From Maribacter orientalis (GTDB lineage: Bacteria > Bacteroidota > Bacteroidia > Flavobacteriales > Flavobacteriaceae), in assembly GCF_900109345.1 (NCBI RefSeq), contig NZ_FNZN01000005.1, positions 1 through 64,000 of the forward strand: a DNA stretch of 64,000 nt, written 5' to 3'. The notes below the pieces were generated by a model. That model had not been told where the DNA came from. It searched no databases and saw only the letters and a program-made list of their open reading frames with translations. Shown in pieces: positions 44,320 to 52,282 of the stretch (position 1 is its first letter; each line of letters opens with the position of its first letter). The position numbers and the translations under genes were made by a program.

Positions 44320-44776
44320 CTACTTTTTGCTTTTGGGTTCTCGCCATTTTTGGTAAAGCTCGACTGCCTCTGGGCTGGCCTCGAAGAAAGCCCTGAAATG
44401 CCCGACCGTATTTTCTTCTCCCTGTCCATATGCTTCTTGCTTTATATCGGAGATTCGTGAAACTTTATAAACGGAGAATCCCAAAACCAAAATAATGCAG
44501 ACCAATAACCCCACGAACAACCGTATTGCCCATTTCGGAATAGTCATGGATTTTTTAATGTAGTAGACCACGTTCGCCATCAATTTATGTTGGTCTTCGA
44601 TCGCTTTCATTTGGTCATCATTGTATCGCCTTAAGATAAAATCAATGTCTTTCGTGTCGGGCTTGATCTTGTCAGTTCATCAAAAAAGTTTGCATCTTCT
44701 CCATGCGGCTGATCGAGTTTTCGAATTCCTTTATTTCTTCGGTCAACAATTCCGCTATTTCGTCCAGTTTTGCCAT
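44320..44776 (-). pseudogene. Frameshifted DUF6730-like mobilisation-region protein
   Basis: From ATG 44776 the frame reads MAKLDEIAELLTEEIKEFEN and stops at 44672. The next frame carries on with KIKPDTKDIDFILRRYNDDQ, then (from 44610) MKAIEDQHKLMANVVYY, a membrane helix AIRLFVGLLVCIILVLGFSV, and a tail ending EPKSKK. Together they match the layout of the coiled-coil, single-helix protein often found after mobA in flavobacterial mobilisation modules. The shift lies near 44672-44690, next to a T6 run. The stop of the restored mobA frame (44783) is only 4 bp before this start, which confirms operon order. Confidence 0.6.
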
Positions 44777-44869
44777 AATCTTAAATTTCCATTCCTAATC
44801 CTATCGATTTCTTAACGGCCATTGTAATTGTTTTTTTAGCGATTGTAACTGCCAAGTTGGGCGATACCC

Positions 44870-45649
44870 CTACCGTCTTGCAAACATCGTTAACGTATTT
44901 TCTTTGGCCATTTTTTGAACATCATTTTTATCAAACCCGATCCGTTCCGCTATTCGTCCCATTGACATGGAACGGTGTACTGCACTTCCCTTTAGGTTCC
45001 GGTCCATGTATTCGAAGCGGAAACCTCGCAGCTGATTCGATTTATTGATGCTTGGAATGACCTTTACATCATTTTGTTTCATGTATTTGATATACTGGTC
45101 AAAATTTTTGGGCTTCATTTCGACAATAACCTTCTCATGGACCTGCTTTATTTCCTGGCGTATATTCATTACTTCGTTCAATTTTTCCTGTTGTACTTCC
45201 CTTACCGTGGTCAAACCCATTTGCTGGGCTACTTTTTCTGCCGCCTGCTGGCTCCGTTTCCCAATGTAGCTGTCCTTGTATGCCTTGCCGTCAAAACCGA
45301 TGCGGTTGACGTATAAATGGATATGCCGATGGTTTTTATCCTGATGCACAAAAGCGATCGCCTGGCGTTCCTGTAGTTTCATTTCCTTGATGAACCTTTC
45401 CGTAATTTCCTTCAGTTCATTTTCTTTCAATCCCTTTCCATCTTCTATCGTGGGACTAAGGACGAAGCTCAAAGTGTACTTTTTACACAGGTGGTTCTGG
45501 GATTGTATGATCTTGAATTCCTGTGTGATCTCTTCGGGATTGTCCCCTGCCAGATGTTCGCGATGGACCACCTGGGCATCTTTCTCCTCGTTCCATCCGT
45601 AACCCATGGAAGCTCCCGTATGCGATATGGATTTTCCCATGCCTATCAT
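44870..45649 (-). CDS. mobA: Relaxase/mobilisation nuclease MobA, C-terminus frameshifted
   Basis: The 259-residue relaxase domain should nick and bind the transfer origin. It opens GKSISHTGASMGYGWNEEKD. The metal-binding histidine cluster is intact in FVHQDKNHRHIHLYVNR near 104, and the likely catalytic tyrosine is in the first 20 residues (MGYGW). The frame ends abruptly at 44870, but the next frame continues with VCKTVGVSPNLAVTIAKKT and AVKKSIGLGMEI to a stop at 44783, which looks like the true family C-terminus. A one-base change near 44895-44915 (AAAAAATGG or AAAGAAAATACG) explains it. The nuclease core could still fold. The gene overlaps mobC by 4 bp. Confidence 0.85.
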   Translation of the reverse strand: MIGMGKSISHTGASMGYGWNEEKDAQVVHREHLAGDNPEEITQEFKIIQSQNHLCKKYTLSFVLSPTIEDGKGLKENELKEITERFIKEMKLQERQAIAFVHQDKNHRHIHLYVNRIGFDGKAYKDSYIGKRSQQAAEKVAQQMGLTTVREVQQEKLNEVMNIRQEIKQVHEKVIVEMKPKNFDQYIKYMKQNDVKVIPSINKSNQLRGFRFEYMDRNLKGSAVHRSMSMGRIAERIGFDKNDVQKMAKENTLTMFARR

Positions 45650-45942
45650 TTCTTGAAATTATAAAGATGTTCCCGTATCTCGTTTGCCAGTTGTATCACT
45701 TCATCGGCCATTTCCGGATTCCGTTTTCGGTACATATTCCCAATACGTTTAAAGTTAATCTGATATTTAACAAGCAATTTGTACACAGCGATCTGTTCAT
45801 CGGAAAACCGTTCTACGATCCGATGGTCGAAGGCGGCACGGCGACAATATTCGCTTATGGAAAGTCCGCTCTTTTTGGCCTTGATCTTGAGCAGCTTCTT
45901 CTCATAAATGGAACATCGAAATTGTACAAATTCCTTTTTCAC
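45646..45942 (-). CDS. mobC: MobC-like relaxosome accessory protein (ribbon-helix-helix)
   Basis: The 98-residue basic protein has an RHH-type start (FVQFRCSIYEKKLLKIKAKK, GLSISEYCRRAAFDH) and a helical C-terminus (YKLLVKYQINFKRIGNMYRK). This matches MobC proteins that bind near oriT and help the relaxase open the strands. It is coupled to mobA by a 4-bp overlap, and the inverted repeat at 46045-46074 lies about 100 bp upstream. Confidence 0.85.
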   Translation of the reverse strand: MKKEFVQFRCSIYEKKLLKIKAKKSGLSISEYCRRAAFDHRIVERFSDEQIAVYKLLVKYQINFKRIGNMYRKRNPEMADEVIQLANEIREHLYNFKK

Positions 45943-46044
45943 TTTAGGTTTTTTATCTTTTTCAATCGAAGGTTACTTTGATAAATCATATATCAAAAAC
46001 CCGACTAACAGTTCCCATCCTTTTGCGACCAACGGGAGCAAAAG

Positions 46045-46074
46045 CAAGATTTGTCATGACAATGACACATCTTG
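46045..46074. promoter_or_regulatory. Candidate transfer origin (oriT) inverted repeat
   Basis: Arms 46045-46057 (CAAGATTTGTCAT) and 46062-46074 (ATGACACATCTTG) pair at 12 of 13 positions around GACA. The site sits in the non-coding gap between primase and mobC, where many mobilisable Bacteroidota elements keep oriT. The nick site cannot be identified from sequence alone. Confidence 0.4.
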
Positions 46075-46101
46075 AATTCTTACTCAGACGCATTTTTACG
46101 C

Positions 46102-46941
46102 CTACCTTCCGTTTCTTCTTTTCCACATTTCATTTATATCTTTATATAAATAGGATTTATCGATACATCCTCTATGGTTTTGTATCAACCATTCCGTAGC
46201 TTCATTTCCTGCCTTATCGTTGTCGAGATACAATTCAATATGTTTGAACCGTTCGTTAAATTTCATGGCTCTTTTTAGAAAGGACAGCGAGTTTAAAATC
46301 AGGAAAGACATGTTCTCGTGACGGAAGTTGGTGACAGTCAAAAAATCGAACAATCCTTCCGTTACCACTAGCTGCATACATCCGTTTGAAAAATAGGTAA
46401 TGTCCTTTGGGGAAGAGGAACTCTTATAGTACCTATTGCGAAGTTCCCAACCACCGGAATCGTTCCGTAGTCCGATACCGAAATAGTGGTTTCCTTTCCG
46501 TGAGTAATGGACTTCCTTACAATATTTATTGGCGGTTTCCAGCGTTATGCTCCGCTCGTTTAGGTAAGCTTTCAACCCGTAGTGCCATATAGGGAGGGTA
46601 CTTTTTATAATGAAGCCATCGTTCTTAGGTGGTTCAAAAGGTTGCGGTTGAAAAGAAAAAGAGGGCAGTATGTTGGAAAGGAAGTCGAGCGCATCCGTCA
46701 AACGGCAGTCGTAAAGCCGGACGACCAGATCGAGGGTGTTCCCACCGAAGCCCGACCCATGGTCGAACCAAAGGTTCTTGATTTTCGATACTTTGAAAGA
46801 GGCTTGGGTCTCTCGCCGGAACGGGCTTAGGAACCAAGCTTCTTTCTTCGTTTCCCTGCGGGGAAAGTGCCCTGCCTTTGCCATCGTTTTCACGATGCAG
46901 ACGGCACAGGCTTTTTTCCAGCATATTTCTTCCCTTTTCAT
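46102..46941 (-). CDS. Toprim-domain primase-like protein of the mobilisation module
   Basis: The 279-residue protein combines a zinc-finger-like N-terminal part related to CHC2 primases (AKAGHFPRRETKKEAWFLSP, FKVSKIKNLWFDHGSGFGGN) with a Toprim domain (QLVVTEGLFDFLTV near 190, IELYLDNDKAGNEATEWLIQ near 237). Such proteins accompany mobilisable elements and probably prime complementary-strand synthesis after transfer. The frame is intact, unlike both flanking partners. Its ATG overlaps the stop of the HTH gene (ATGA), so the two were translationally coupled. Confidence 0.85.
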   Translation of the reverse strand: MKREEICWKKACAVCIVKTMAKAGHFPRRETKKEAWFLSPFRRETQASFKVSKIKNLWFDHGSGFGGNTLDLVVRLYDCRLTDALDFLSNILPSFSFQPQPFEPPKNDGFIIKSTLPIWHYGLKAYLNERSITLETANKYCKEVHYSRKGNHYFGIGLRNDSGGWELRNRYYKSSSSPKDITYFSNGCMQLVVTEGLFDFLTVTNFRHENMSFLILNSLSFLKRAMKFNERFKHIELYLDNDKAGNEATEWLIQNHRGCIDKSYLYKDINEMWKRRNGR

Positions 46942-47225
46942 CTGCGCTTGTTTTTAAAGGTGTAGTTGAGGGCCTCGGTCTCGATTTCCAATCTTGACAT
47001 TCTACCGTTCTGAAGAAGCCAAGCGTTGAGTTTGGTCTTTTCAAAGAAAAGCATCTTGCCATTGGGTTTTGAATGGGGTATATTTCCAGAGGCCGGCAAT
47101 TTGTATAGTTAGCTTCTCGATATTCCGGTATAGACGCAAGTTTCCTCAAAGGTGAGTACTTCCTTATTGGCTATTAAAAGCCGTTCCAAACGATCAAGTC
47201 GTTCGAGGATTAAATAATTGTCCAT
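46938..47225 (-). pseudogene. HTH (excisionase-like) protein with internal stop codon
   Basis: From ATG 47225 the product reads MDNYLILERLDRLERLLIAN, TFEETCVYTGISRS, then TAA at 47111-47109, then in the same frame LYKLPASGNIPHSKPNGKML, FFEKTKLNAWLLQNGRM and the stop at 46938. This is the 95-residue winged HTH protein that usually precedes the primase in such modules, where the broken position is a tyrosine (SYLYKL). A single base change TAC/TAT to TAA explains it. These proteins often regulate excision or transfer, so the loss is consistent with a fixed element. Confidence 0.7.
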
Positions 47226-47833
47226 TTGTTTCTTTTTAGGGTTACGAAATGAACAAAAGCGCTTTTGTTTTCTTTTGAAGAATTCCTTGGATAAAGGTAA
47301 AATAACGGAAGGGGTAAAGCTTGATATTTCGTTTTTAGTTATTCATAAAAATCTGATAAACAAATACGTACATCAAATCAATTCATATGAAACCATATAA
47401 AATTGAATAAAATAAATTTGGTCTCAAATGAATTCTAATGAAACCATTTGGTTTTTATCAAAAATGGGAGAATGTTGGGTTATCAACAATTTAAAATTGT
47501 TAAACACAAAAATTTCAGTTTAAAAAGGGTCAATTATATTGTTTTAGGCGCAGTCCATAACATAAACGTCTTGAAGAAAATTTCCATTCTTATGATGAAT
47601 ACTGTCCTTTATGTTGTTCGTTTTAAGAGGCTAAAAATTACGGACAAGCAGCCCAGATATTGATATTTTAACTAGACTCAATAAGGGTAGATTCTTTAAA
47701 TTCATTAGCATATCAACTCCAATAAGGTCAGAAACTAATTTGCGGATAATTGTTAATTTAAGCGGTCCCTCGATTCAATTGGTAAAAACTTGAAGGTGTA
47801 TCATACAAATTGGTTGGTTCGACAACCCACTTT
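47226..47833. other. AT-rich upstream region of the mobilisation operon with ATGAAACC copies
   Basis: About 600 bp without a convincing gene. ATGAAACC occurs at 47387-47394 and 47438-47445, the second in AAACCATTTGGTTT, a short palindrome. The flanking bases (TCATATGAAACCA, AATGAAACCATTT) equal the start and end of the tandem array at 58551-58625. A 71-codon plus-strand frame (47448-47663) shows no recognisable features and is not called. Confidence 0.4.
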
Positions 47834-48697
47834 TTACAAATTTCGTTTCAAAATATTCAGTTCGTTAGTTTTAATAACATAACCAACACGCACCATTGAG
47901 GTGAATTGCTCGTAATTTATCAGGTTTTCCGCATGACCCACGAACCATTCCAACATAATATATTGGTTAGATTTGCTCTTGAAAGGTCGATAATACAGGC
48001 GTGTTCGTAACATTCCCTTAAAATCCCACATCAATCCTTTCCTTAATTTCATTTCCAAACTAAGCTTATCAGGTAAAAAATCATGTGAAGCGGTAAGCTC
48101 TCCAAGGCCTACATAATCCAAAAGGTCTGTATTGCCGCTCTTGTATCCAAAAGGCACCCAACCCTTGATTGTTACAATTGTTTTAGAACTAATAGCCGTT
48201 TTGTATTCAAGACTGAATCTGTTCCAACTTCTGGAAAAAATACTGTCCCTACCATTGGATTCATGCTCAAAATTAAAACTACCTATACCTCGTAGCCTAT
48301 CATTCTTGTCAAAAAACGCTCTGCCGACCCCAATTGTGGGATTAAAGTTGATTTCCTTAAAAGGATACGATTCTTTATAGATATCCCAAAATGCTTTTTG
48401 ACTATAAGTAAGGAATAAGTAGGTGTCCCATGGCAAGACACTTCTGCTTATCATCTGTTTAAAACTAATCTGGTATTTGGCATTAGCGGTACTGCTGTTT
48501 ATAGTTTTGTTGGTTGGGACTCCGGTAATAAAATAATTGTCTTTGTGAATGGTAAAAGAAGGTATTCGTTGCATTGAATCCTTAAAGGCCGAACGCTTTA
48601 GGGTCTGTCCTTGCAACTGAAAGCTTGAAATAGCAACTATAGTCAGAGCAATTATAGTTTGGATGGAAATCAAGCGTTTATGTTTTATTACAGTCAT
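47834..48697 (-). CDS. pldA: Outer-membrane phospholipase A (OMPLA/PldA-like)
   Basis: The 287-residue protein has a signal peptide (about 1-30) followed by a small beta-barrel: FKQMISRSVLPWDTYLFLTY near 80, QKAFWDIYKESYPFKEINF near 103, and the active-site segment FEHESNGRDSIFSRSWNRFS near 143, which supplies the His and Ser of the OMPLA triad. LRTRLYYRPFKSKSNQYIML forms late strands. It should hydrolyse phospholipids in the outer membrane. It is the last cargo gene before the mobilisation operon; frame and active-site residues are intact. Confidence 0.85.
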   Translation of the reverse strand: MTVIKHKRLISIQTIIALTIVAISSFQLQGQTLKRSAFKDSMQRIPSFTIHKDNYFITGVPTNKTINSSTANAKYQISFKQMISRSVLPWDTYLFLTYSQKAFWDIYKESYPFKEINFNPTIGVGRAFFDKNDRLRGIGSFNFEHESNGRDSIFSRSWNRFSLEYKTAISSKTIVTIKGWVPFGYKSGNTDLLDYVGLGELTASHDFLPDKLSLEMKLRKGLMWDFKGMLRTRLYYRPFKSKSNQYIMLEWFVGHAENLINYEQFTSMVRVGYVIKTNELNILKRNL

Positions 48698-48832
48698 ATT
48701 GCGTTTAATTGATGCCGTACATTCAAATAAAGATTTGAAAAAGTACCGTTTTTTTTAATGACAACACTTAAAATTGTTAGCTGCGGTCCCTCCGCTTTTA
48801 GAAGTGCTCTAGATGGTACTATTGGTTACTAT

Positions 48833-49345
48833 TTACTCCGAATAGGCACCGGATGAATACGTCAGTTCATAGCTATGCGTATAAATCTCGAACACGATGC
48901 CGAACGGATCTTCTACGTAGCACATTTTGTATGGCTTGTCATTGGGATAATACTCCCTAATAAGCATCCGCTGTTTACCTCCAGAGGAAACTATTTTTTC
49001 TACCAAGGCTTCGATATTTGGATCTTGAATACAGAAATGGAAAAGTCCCGTATCGAATGGGTTGAATTCAGGAGCCTCCTTTACGCCATGGGGAAAGGAA
49101 AACAGCTCTATTCCTATACCGTCCGAGGTGGACATATGCGCTATTTCAAACTGTTCCCAATCGTCCCCAAACACATCTATGCACATTATGCCTATGGCCG
49201 TATCGGATTCTTTTTTAACTACAGAGGGCTGCATGATAACGTACCAGCCCATAACATCTTTATAAAATTTTACTGCCTTTTTTATATCCGGTACTGTAAT
49301 TCCGATGTGCGAAAATGATTTTGGATAGGTCATTTTATCTTTCAT
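48833..49345 (-). CDS. VOC-family (glyoxalase/dioxygenase superfamily) protein
   Basis: The 170-residue protein has the paired beta-alpha-beta-beta-beta modules of the vicinal oxygen chelate family: FSHIGITVPDIKKAVKFYKD near 10 with the first metal-binding His, then GLFHFCIQDPNIEALVEKIV near 100 with the second, and CYVEDPFGIVFEIYTHSYEL near 143 with the glutamate. A second ATG at codon 5 (MTYPKSF) is also possible. Function could be detoxification or isomerisation; the substrate is unknown. It stands alone on the minus strand with gaps of about 130 bp on each side. Confidence 0.8.
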   Translation of the reverse strand: MKDKMTYPKSFSHIGITVPDIKKAVKFYKDVMGWYVIMQPSVVKKESDTAIGIMCIDVFGDDWEQFEIAHMSTSDGIGIELFSFPHGVKEAPEFNPFDTGLFHFCIQDPNIEALVEKIVSSGGKQRMLIREYYPNDKPYKMCYVEDPFGIVFEIYTHSYELTYSSGAYSE

Positions 49346-49464
49346 AATCTATTATTTTAAACTGTTATTATTTGTATGTGATTGCGAATTCATCTTTCAA
49401 ATTGCATACTTTTTCAATCTTTTTAGCATAACGCTATTACAAGTCTTCTAACAATGCCAGAGTA

Positions 49465-50361
49465 TTATTTGAGAAAGTCAGCGTGTTTGTAAGAAGGATT
49501 AGGGTATTTATAAAAACCTTCTCCAGTAGACACTCCTAATTTTTTTTCATCAATAAATTTTTCTTTAATGTATGCTGCGGTTTTAATTTTGATGGGGTCT
49601 TTTGTTTTTTCAGCAGTCATTTTACTAACGTTATAAAAAGTTGTGATACCCACAACATCAATCATAGCGAAAGGACCCGTGGGAGAACCAGTTGCTTTCA
49701 TCCAAGTTTTATCTATCGTTTCATAATCGGCTACTTCTTTTATAATTAAATCGGTTGCTGTAAAAAAGAAAGGCACCAACATTGAATTTATGATGTAGCC
49801 AGATTGCTCTTTATTTAAAGGTAGCGCAAGCATTCCAATAGCTTTAGCAAAGGCAACAACATCTTTGAAAACGTTAGGGTCAGTACCAGGATGTCCCATA
49901 ATTTCTGCCGTATTATGCTTCCAAATACTATTTGCAAAGTGCAATGCTAAAAATTTTGAGGGTCTTTTAGTTGCTTTTGCAAAATCACTTGGCAGAAGCG
50001 TAGAAGAATTGGTTGCAAAAATGGTTTTTTCGGGAGCTACTTTTGCTAATTGTTCGTAAAAACTAGTTTTTATTTTTGGATTTTCAGGAACAGATTCAAT
50101 TACTAAATCGGCATCTTTTACAGCTTCTTTTAAGTCTGAAGTATAACTTAAGTTTTCAAGTGTCTGGTCTAATTGTTCTTGAGTTGCATTTAAATCTGTT
50201 TTGTATGCTTCACTCAATATGCTGAATTTTGATTTAGCTTTTTCTAAAACTTCATCATTAATATCGTAAACCATTACTTTAAATCCGTGAAAAGCGGTTT
50301 GAAAAGCGATTTGGTATCCTAAAACACCGCTTCCGGCTGTAGTTATATTTTTGAAATTCAT
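49465..50361 (-). CDS. 3-hydroxyacyl-CoA dehydrogenase (3-hydroxybutyryl-CoA dehydrogenase-like)
   Basis: The 298-residue protein has the NAD fold NITTAGSGVLGYQIAFQTAF at the start, LVIESVPENPKIKTSFYEQL near 86, FATNSSTLLPSDFAKATKRP near 115, and the catalytic His-Glu region LALHFANSIWKHNTAEIMGH near 137. The C-terminal dimerisation domain (GPFAMIDVVGITTFYNVSKM) follows. It converts 3-hydroxyacyl-CoA to the ketoacyl form with NAD. No other beta-oxidation gene is near, so a stand-alone role on a particular acyl-CoA is possible. It begins 7 bp after the ohr stop. Confidence 0.85.
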   Translation of the reverse strand: MNFKNITTAGSGVLGYQIAFQTAFHGFKVMVYDINDEVLEKAKSKFSILSEAYKTDLNATQEQLDQTLENLSYTSDLKEAVKDADLVIESVPENPKIKTSFYEQLAKVAPEKTIFATNSSTLLPSDFAKATKRPSKFLALHFANSIWKHNTAEIMGHPGTDPNVFKDVVAFAKAIGMLALPLNKEQSGYIINSMLVPFFFTATDLIIKEVADYETIDKTWMKATGSPTGPFAMIDVVGITTFYNVSKMTAEKTKDPIKIKTAAYIKEKFIDEKKLGVSTGEGFYKYPNPSYKHADFLK

Positions 50362-50368
50362 AATTTTT

Positions 50369-50792
50369 CTATTTATTGGTTACTGTTAATTTTACTTCAA
50401 TGTTACCACGTGTAGCATTGGAGTAAGGACATACTTGATGTGCTTTTTCTGCCAATTCCTTTGCTTGTTTTAAGTTTACTTCTGGTATATTTACCTCTAA
50501 TTCTGCCGCTAAACCAAAGCCACCGTTTTTGATTCGGCCGATGCTTATTTTTTGCATTTACGCTTGTTTCGCCTGTCTCTATTACGCCTTGTGTAATAAC
50601 TAAGTTTAAGGCATTATCGAAACAAGCTGAATAGCCTGCTGCAAAAAGCATTTCAGGATTGGGGTAGTCGTCATTTGCGCCACCCAATGCTTTTGGACTT
50701 CTTACTTCAAGGTCTAAAACGTTGTTTTTACTTTTTACATGGCCGTTCCGACCACCTGTTGCAGTTGCTTCTGCTGTATATATTGCTTTCAT
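50369..50792 (-). pseudogene. ohr: OsmC/Ohr-family organic hydroperoxide resistance protein, frameshifted
   Basis: The first frame from ATG 50792 gives TAEATATGGRNGHVKSKNNV, the first redox cysteine in FAAGYSACFDNALNLV, and then leaves the family after TSVNAKN. The next frame resumes with KISIGRIKNGGFGLAAELEV and carries the second cysteine in KAHQVCPYSNATRGNIEVKL to the stop at 50369. The change is at the A6 run near 50550, where five A residues would restore one frame. It is either a recent inactivation or a sequencing error, because both halves are otherwise well conserved. Confidence 0.75.
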
Positions 50793-50853
50793 TTCTAAAA
50801 TTTTTATTAATTAATAGGTGTTAAATTGATGTTCAGCTTAATTCTTTATCTGT

Positions 50854-51837
50854 TTAAACTAAACTTATAATCACCTTTCCTTGTGCTCTTCCAGTAGCCA
50901 AGTATTCATAAGCATCAACGCCATCCTCGAAAGCATAAATTAGGTCGACTACGGGCTTGATTTCACGGTCTTCAACCATTTTACTGATAAGTTTCAACTG
51001 TTTAGCATTAGGTTGCATCCATGTAAGTTTGTAGGTAGCGGATTTCTTTTCAATCAGTTTCGATAACTGTTCGGGCAACTCGTAATCCGTCATACCCATT
51101 TGCTTTGCCGTGTCTTGGTCAGGAGGACCTACTATGGTAGTCACCCGTCCCCCTTCTTCAATGATTTCAAAGGCTTCATTGGTGTACTCATCCCCTAGCG
51201 TGTCAAAAACGATATCCAGATTTTTTGCAACGGTTTTATAGTCTTCCATTTTATAATCAATGACACGGTCTGCTCCCAAAGCTTTCACCCAGTCTACATT
51301 TTTGGTACTTGTTGTCGTATAAACAATGGCGCCTTTAGCTTTGGCATACTGAATCGCAAAACTACCTACCCCACCAGATCCTGCATGGATTAGAACCCTG
51401 TCATTTTCTTTCAAACCAACGCGTTCCAAAGCCTGAATAGCTGTGAGGCCCGCCAATGGCAGACCAGCCGCTTCTTCAAAGGAGCTATTTGTTGGTTTCT
51501 TGGCAACAACATCACTATTGATGGCCACATATTCCGCGACCGTACCCATTTGTTCTTGCGGCACTCTAGCGTATATTTCGTCGCCAACTTCAAAATTACC
51601 TACGTCCACACCCTTTTCAACCACTATACCGCTAACATCAAAACCAATGGTACATGGAAATTCTAAGGCAATCATCTCCCTCAAGTGGCCTTCAACCAAT
51701 TTGTAATCGATGGGGTTTAGCGATGCTGCCTTGACTTGAACTAGAATATCATTCGATGTTATAGACGGTTTTTCTATCTCGTTGATGGATAAACTGTCTT
51801 TAAGAGCTCCGTATTTTACTATTTGTAATGCTTTCAT
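50854..51837 (-). CDS. Zinc-independent MDR-family NADP-dependent oxidoreductase (quinone reductase-like)
   Basis: The 327-residue protein has the GroES-like start (IEKPSITSNDILVQVKAASL, NPIDYKLVEG), FPCTIGFDVSGIVVEKG near 60, and the nucleotide fold VLIHAGSGGVGSFAIQYAKA near 145. The zinc-ligand cysteines of alcohol dehydrogenases are absent, so it belongs to the quinone oxidoreductase/enoyl reductase branch. Expected to reduce quinones or activated alkenes with NADPH. It is 13 bp from doxX and lies in the redox part of the element cargo. Confidence 0.85.
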   Translation of the reverse strand: MKALQIVKYGALKDSLSINEIEKPSITSNDILVQVKAASLNPIDYKLVEGHLREMIALEFPCTIGFDVSGIVVEKGVDVGNFEVGDEIYARVPQEQMGTVAEYVAINSDVVAKKPTNSSFEEAAGLPLAGLTAIQALERVGLKENDRVLIHAGSGGVGSFAIQYAKAKGAIVYTTTSTKNVDWVKALGADRVIDYKMEDYKTVAKNLDIVFDTLGDEYTNEAFEIIEEGGRVTTIVGPPDQDTAKQMGMTDYELPEQLSKLIEKKSATYKLTWMQPNAKQLKLISKMVEDREIKPVVDLIYAFEDGVDAYEYLATGRAQGKVIISLV

Positions 51838-51850
51838 GCTTTTTATGTTT

Positions 51851-52282
51851 TTAAGTTAACGTTCTGTTATTTCTCCATGCCTGCCATGAACCCGCCGACC
51901 ATAACACCCAAGCAATCAGGACTGGTTGGAAGAAGAGTCGGATCAATCGGGTCCTATCCGAATCAAGTGATCCAAACGCATCTTTTCCATCCAAATATTG
52001 AGCGATATTACCAGGGAATACCAGAATAAAGAATAGCGCCAATGCCCATCCAACGTTCACACGTTGCTTTTTCCATAATAGTAAGGCCAGACCTAGGCTT
52101 ATTTCAACAATTCCGGATAAAATAACCACGAGGTCCTTGCTTAGTGGCATCCAATCCGGAACCTGGGCTTGAAAATCTATCCGGTTAAACGTTAAGTGGC
52201 TATATCCGGCAAAAATCATAAAGAGGGCCAATAAAATTCTGAAAATGTTCTGTGTTAGTGTTGTTTCTACTACTTTTTTCAT
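51851..52282 (-). CDS. DoxX-like membrane protein
   Basis: The 143-residue protein has four hydrophobic segments: IFRILLALFMIFAGYSHLTF, DLVVILSGIVEISLGLALLL, VGWALALFFILVFPGNIAQY, and LIRLFFQPVLIAWVLWSAGS. This is the DoxX layout, with the usual FAG.SHL sequence in helix 1. DoxX-type proteins are linked to thiol or quinone redox balance. Its 5' end overlaps 83 bp of the hydrolase frame upstream, which is unusually long and probably reflects an extended upstream gene. Confidence 0.78.
   Translation of the reverse strand: MKKVVETTLTQNIFRILLALFMIFAGYSHLTFNRIDFQAQVPDWMPLSKDLVVILSGIVEISLGLALLLWKKQRVNVGWALALFFILVFPGNIAQYLDGKDAFGSLDSDRTRLIRLFFQPVLIAWVLWSAGSWQAWRNNRTLT

Noticed and set aside
47448-47663. 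A 71-codon ORF upstream of the mobilisation operon
   Set aside because: The composition is that of random AT-rich DNA, with no domain, signal or conserved neighbour.
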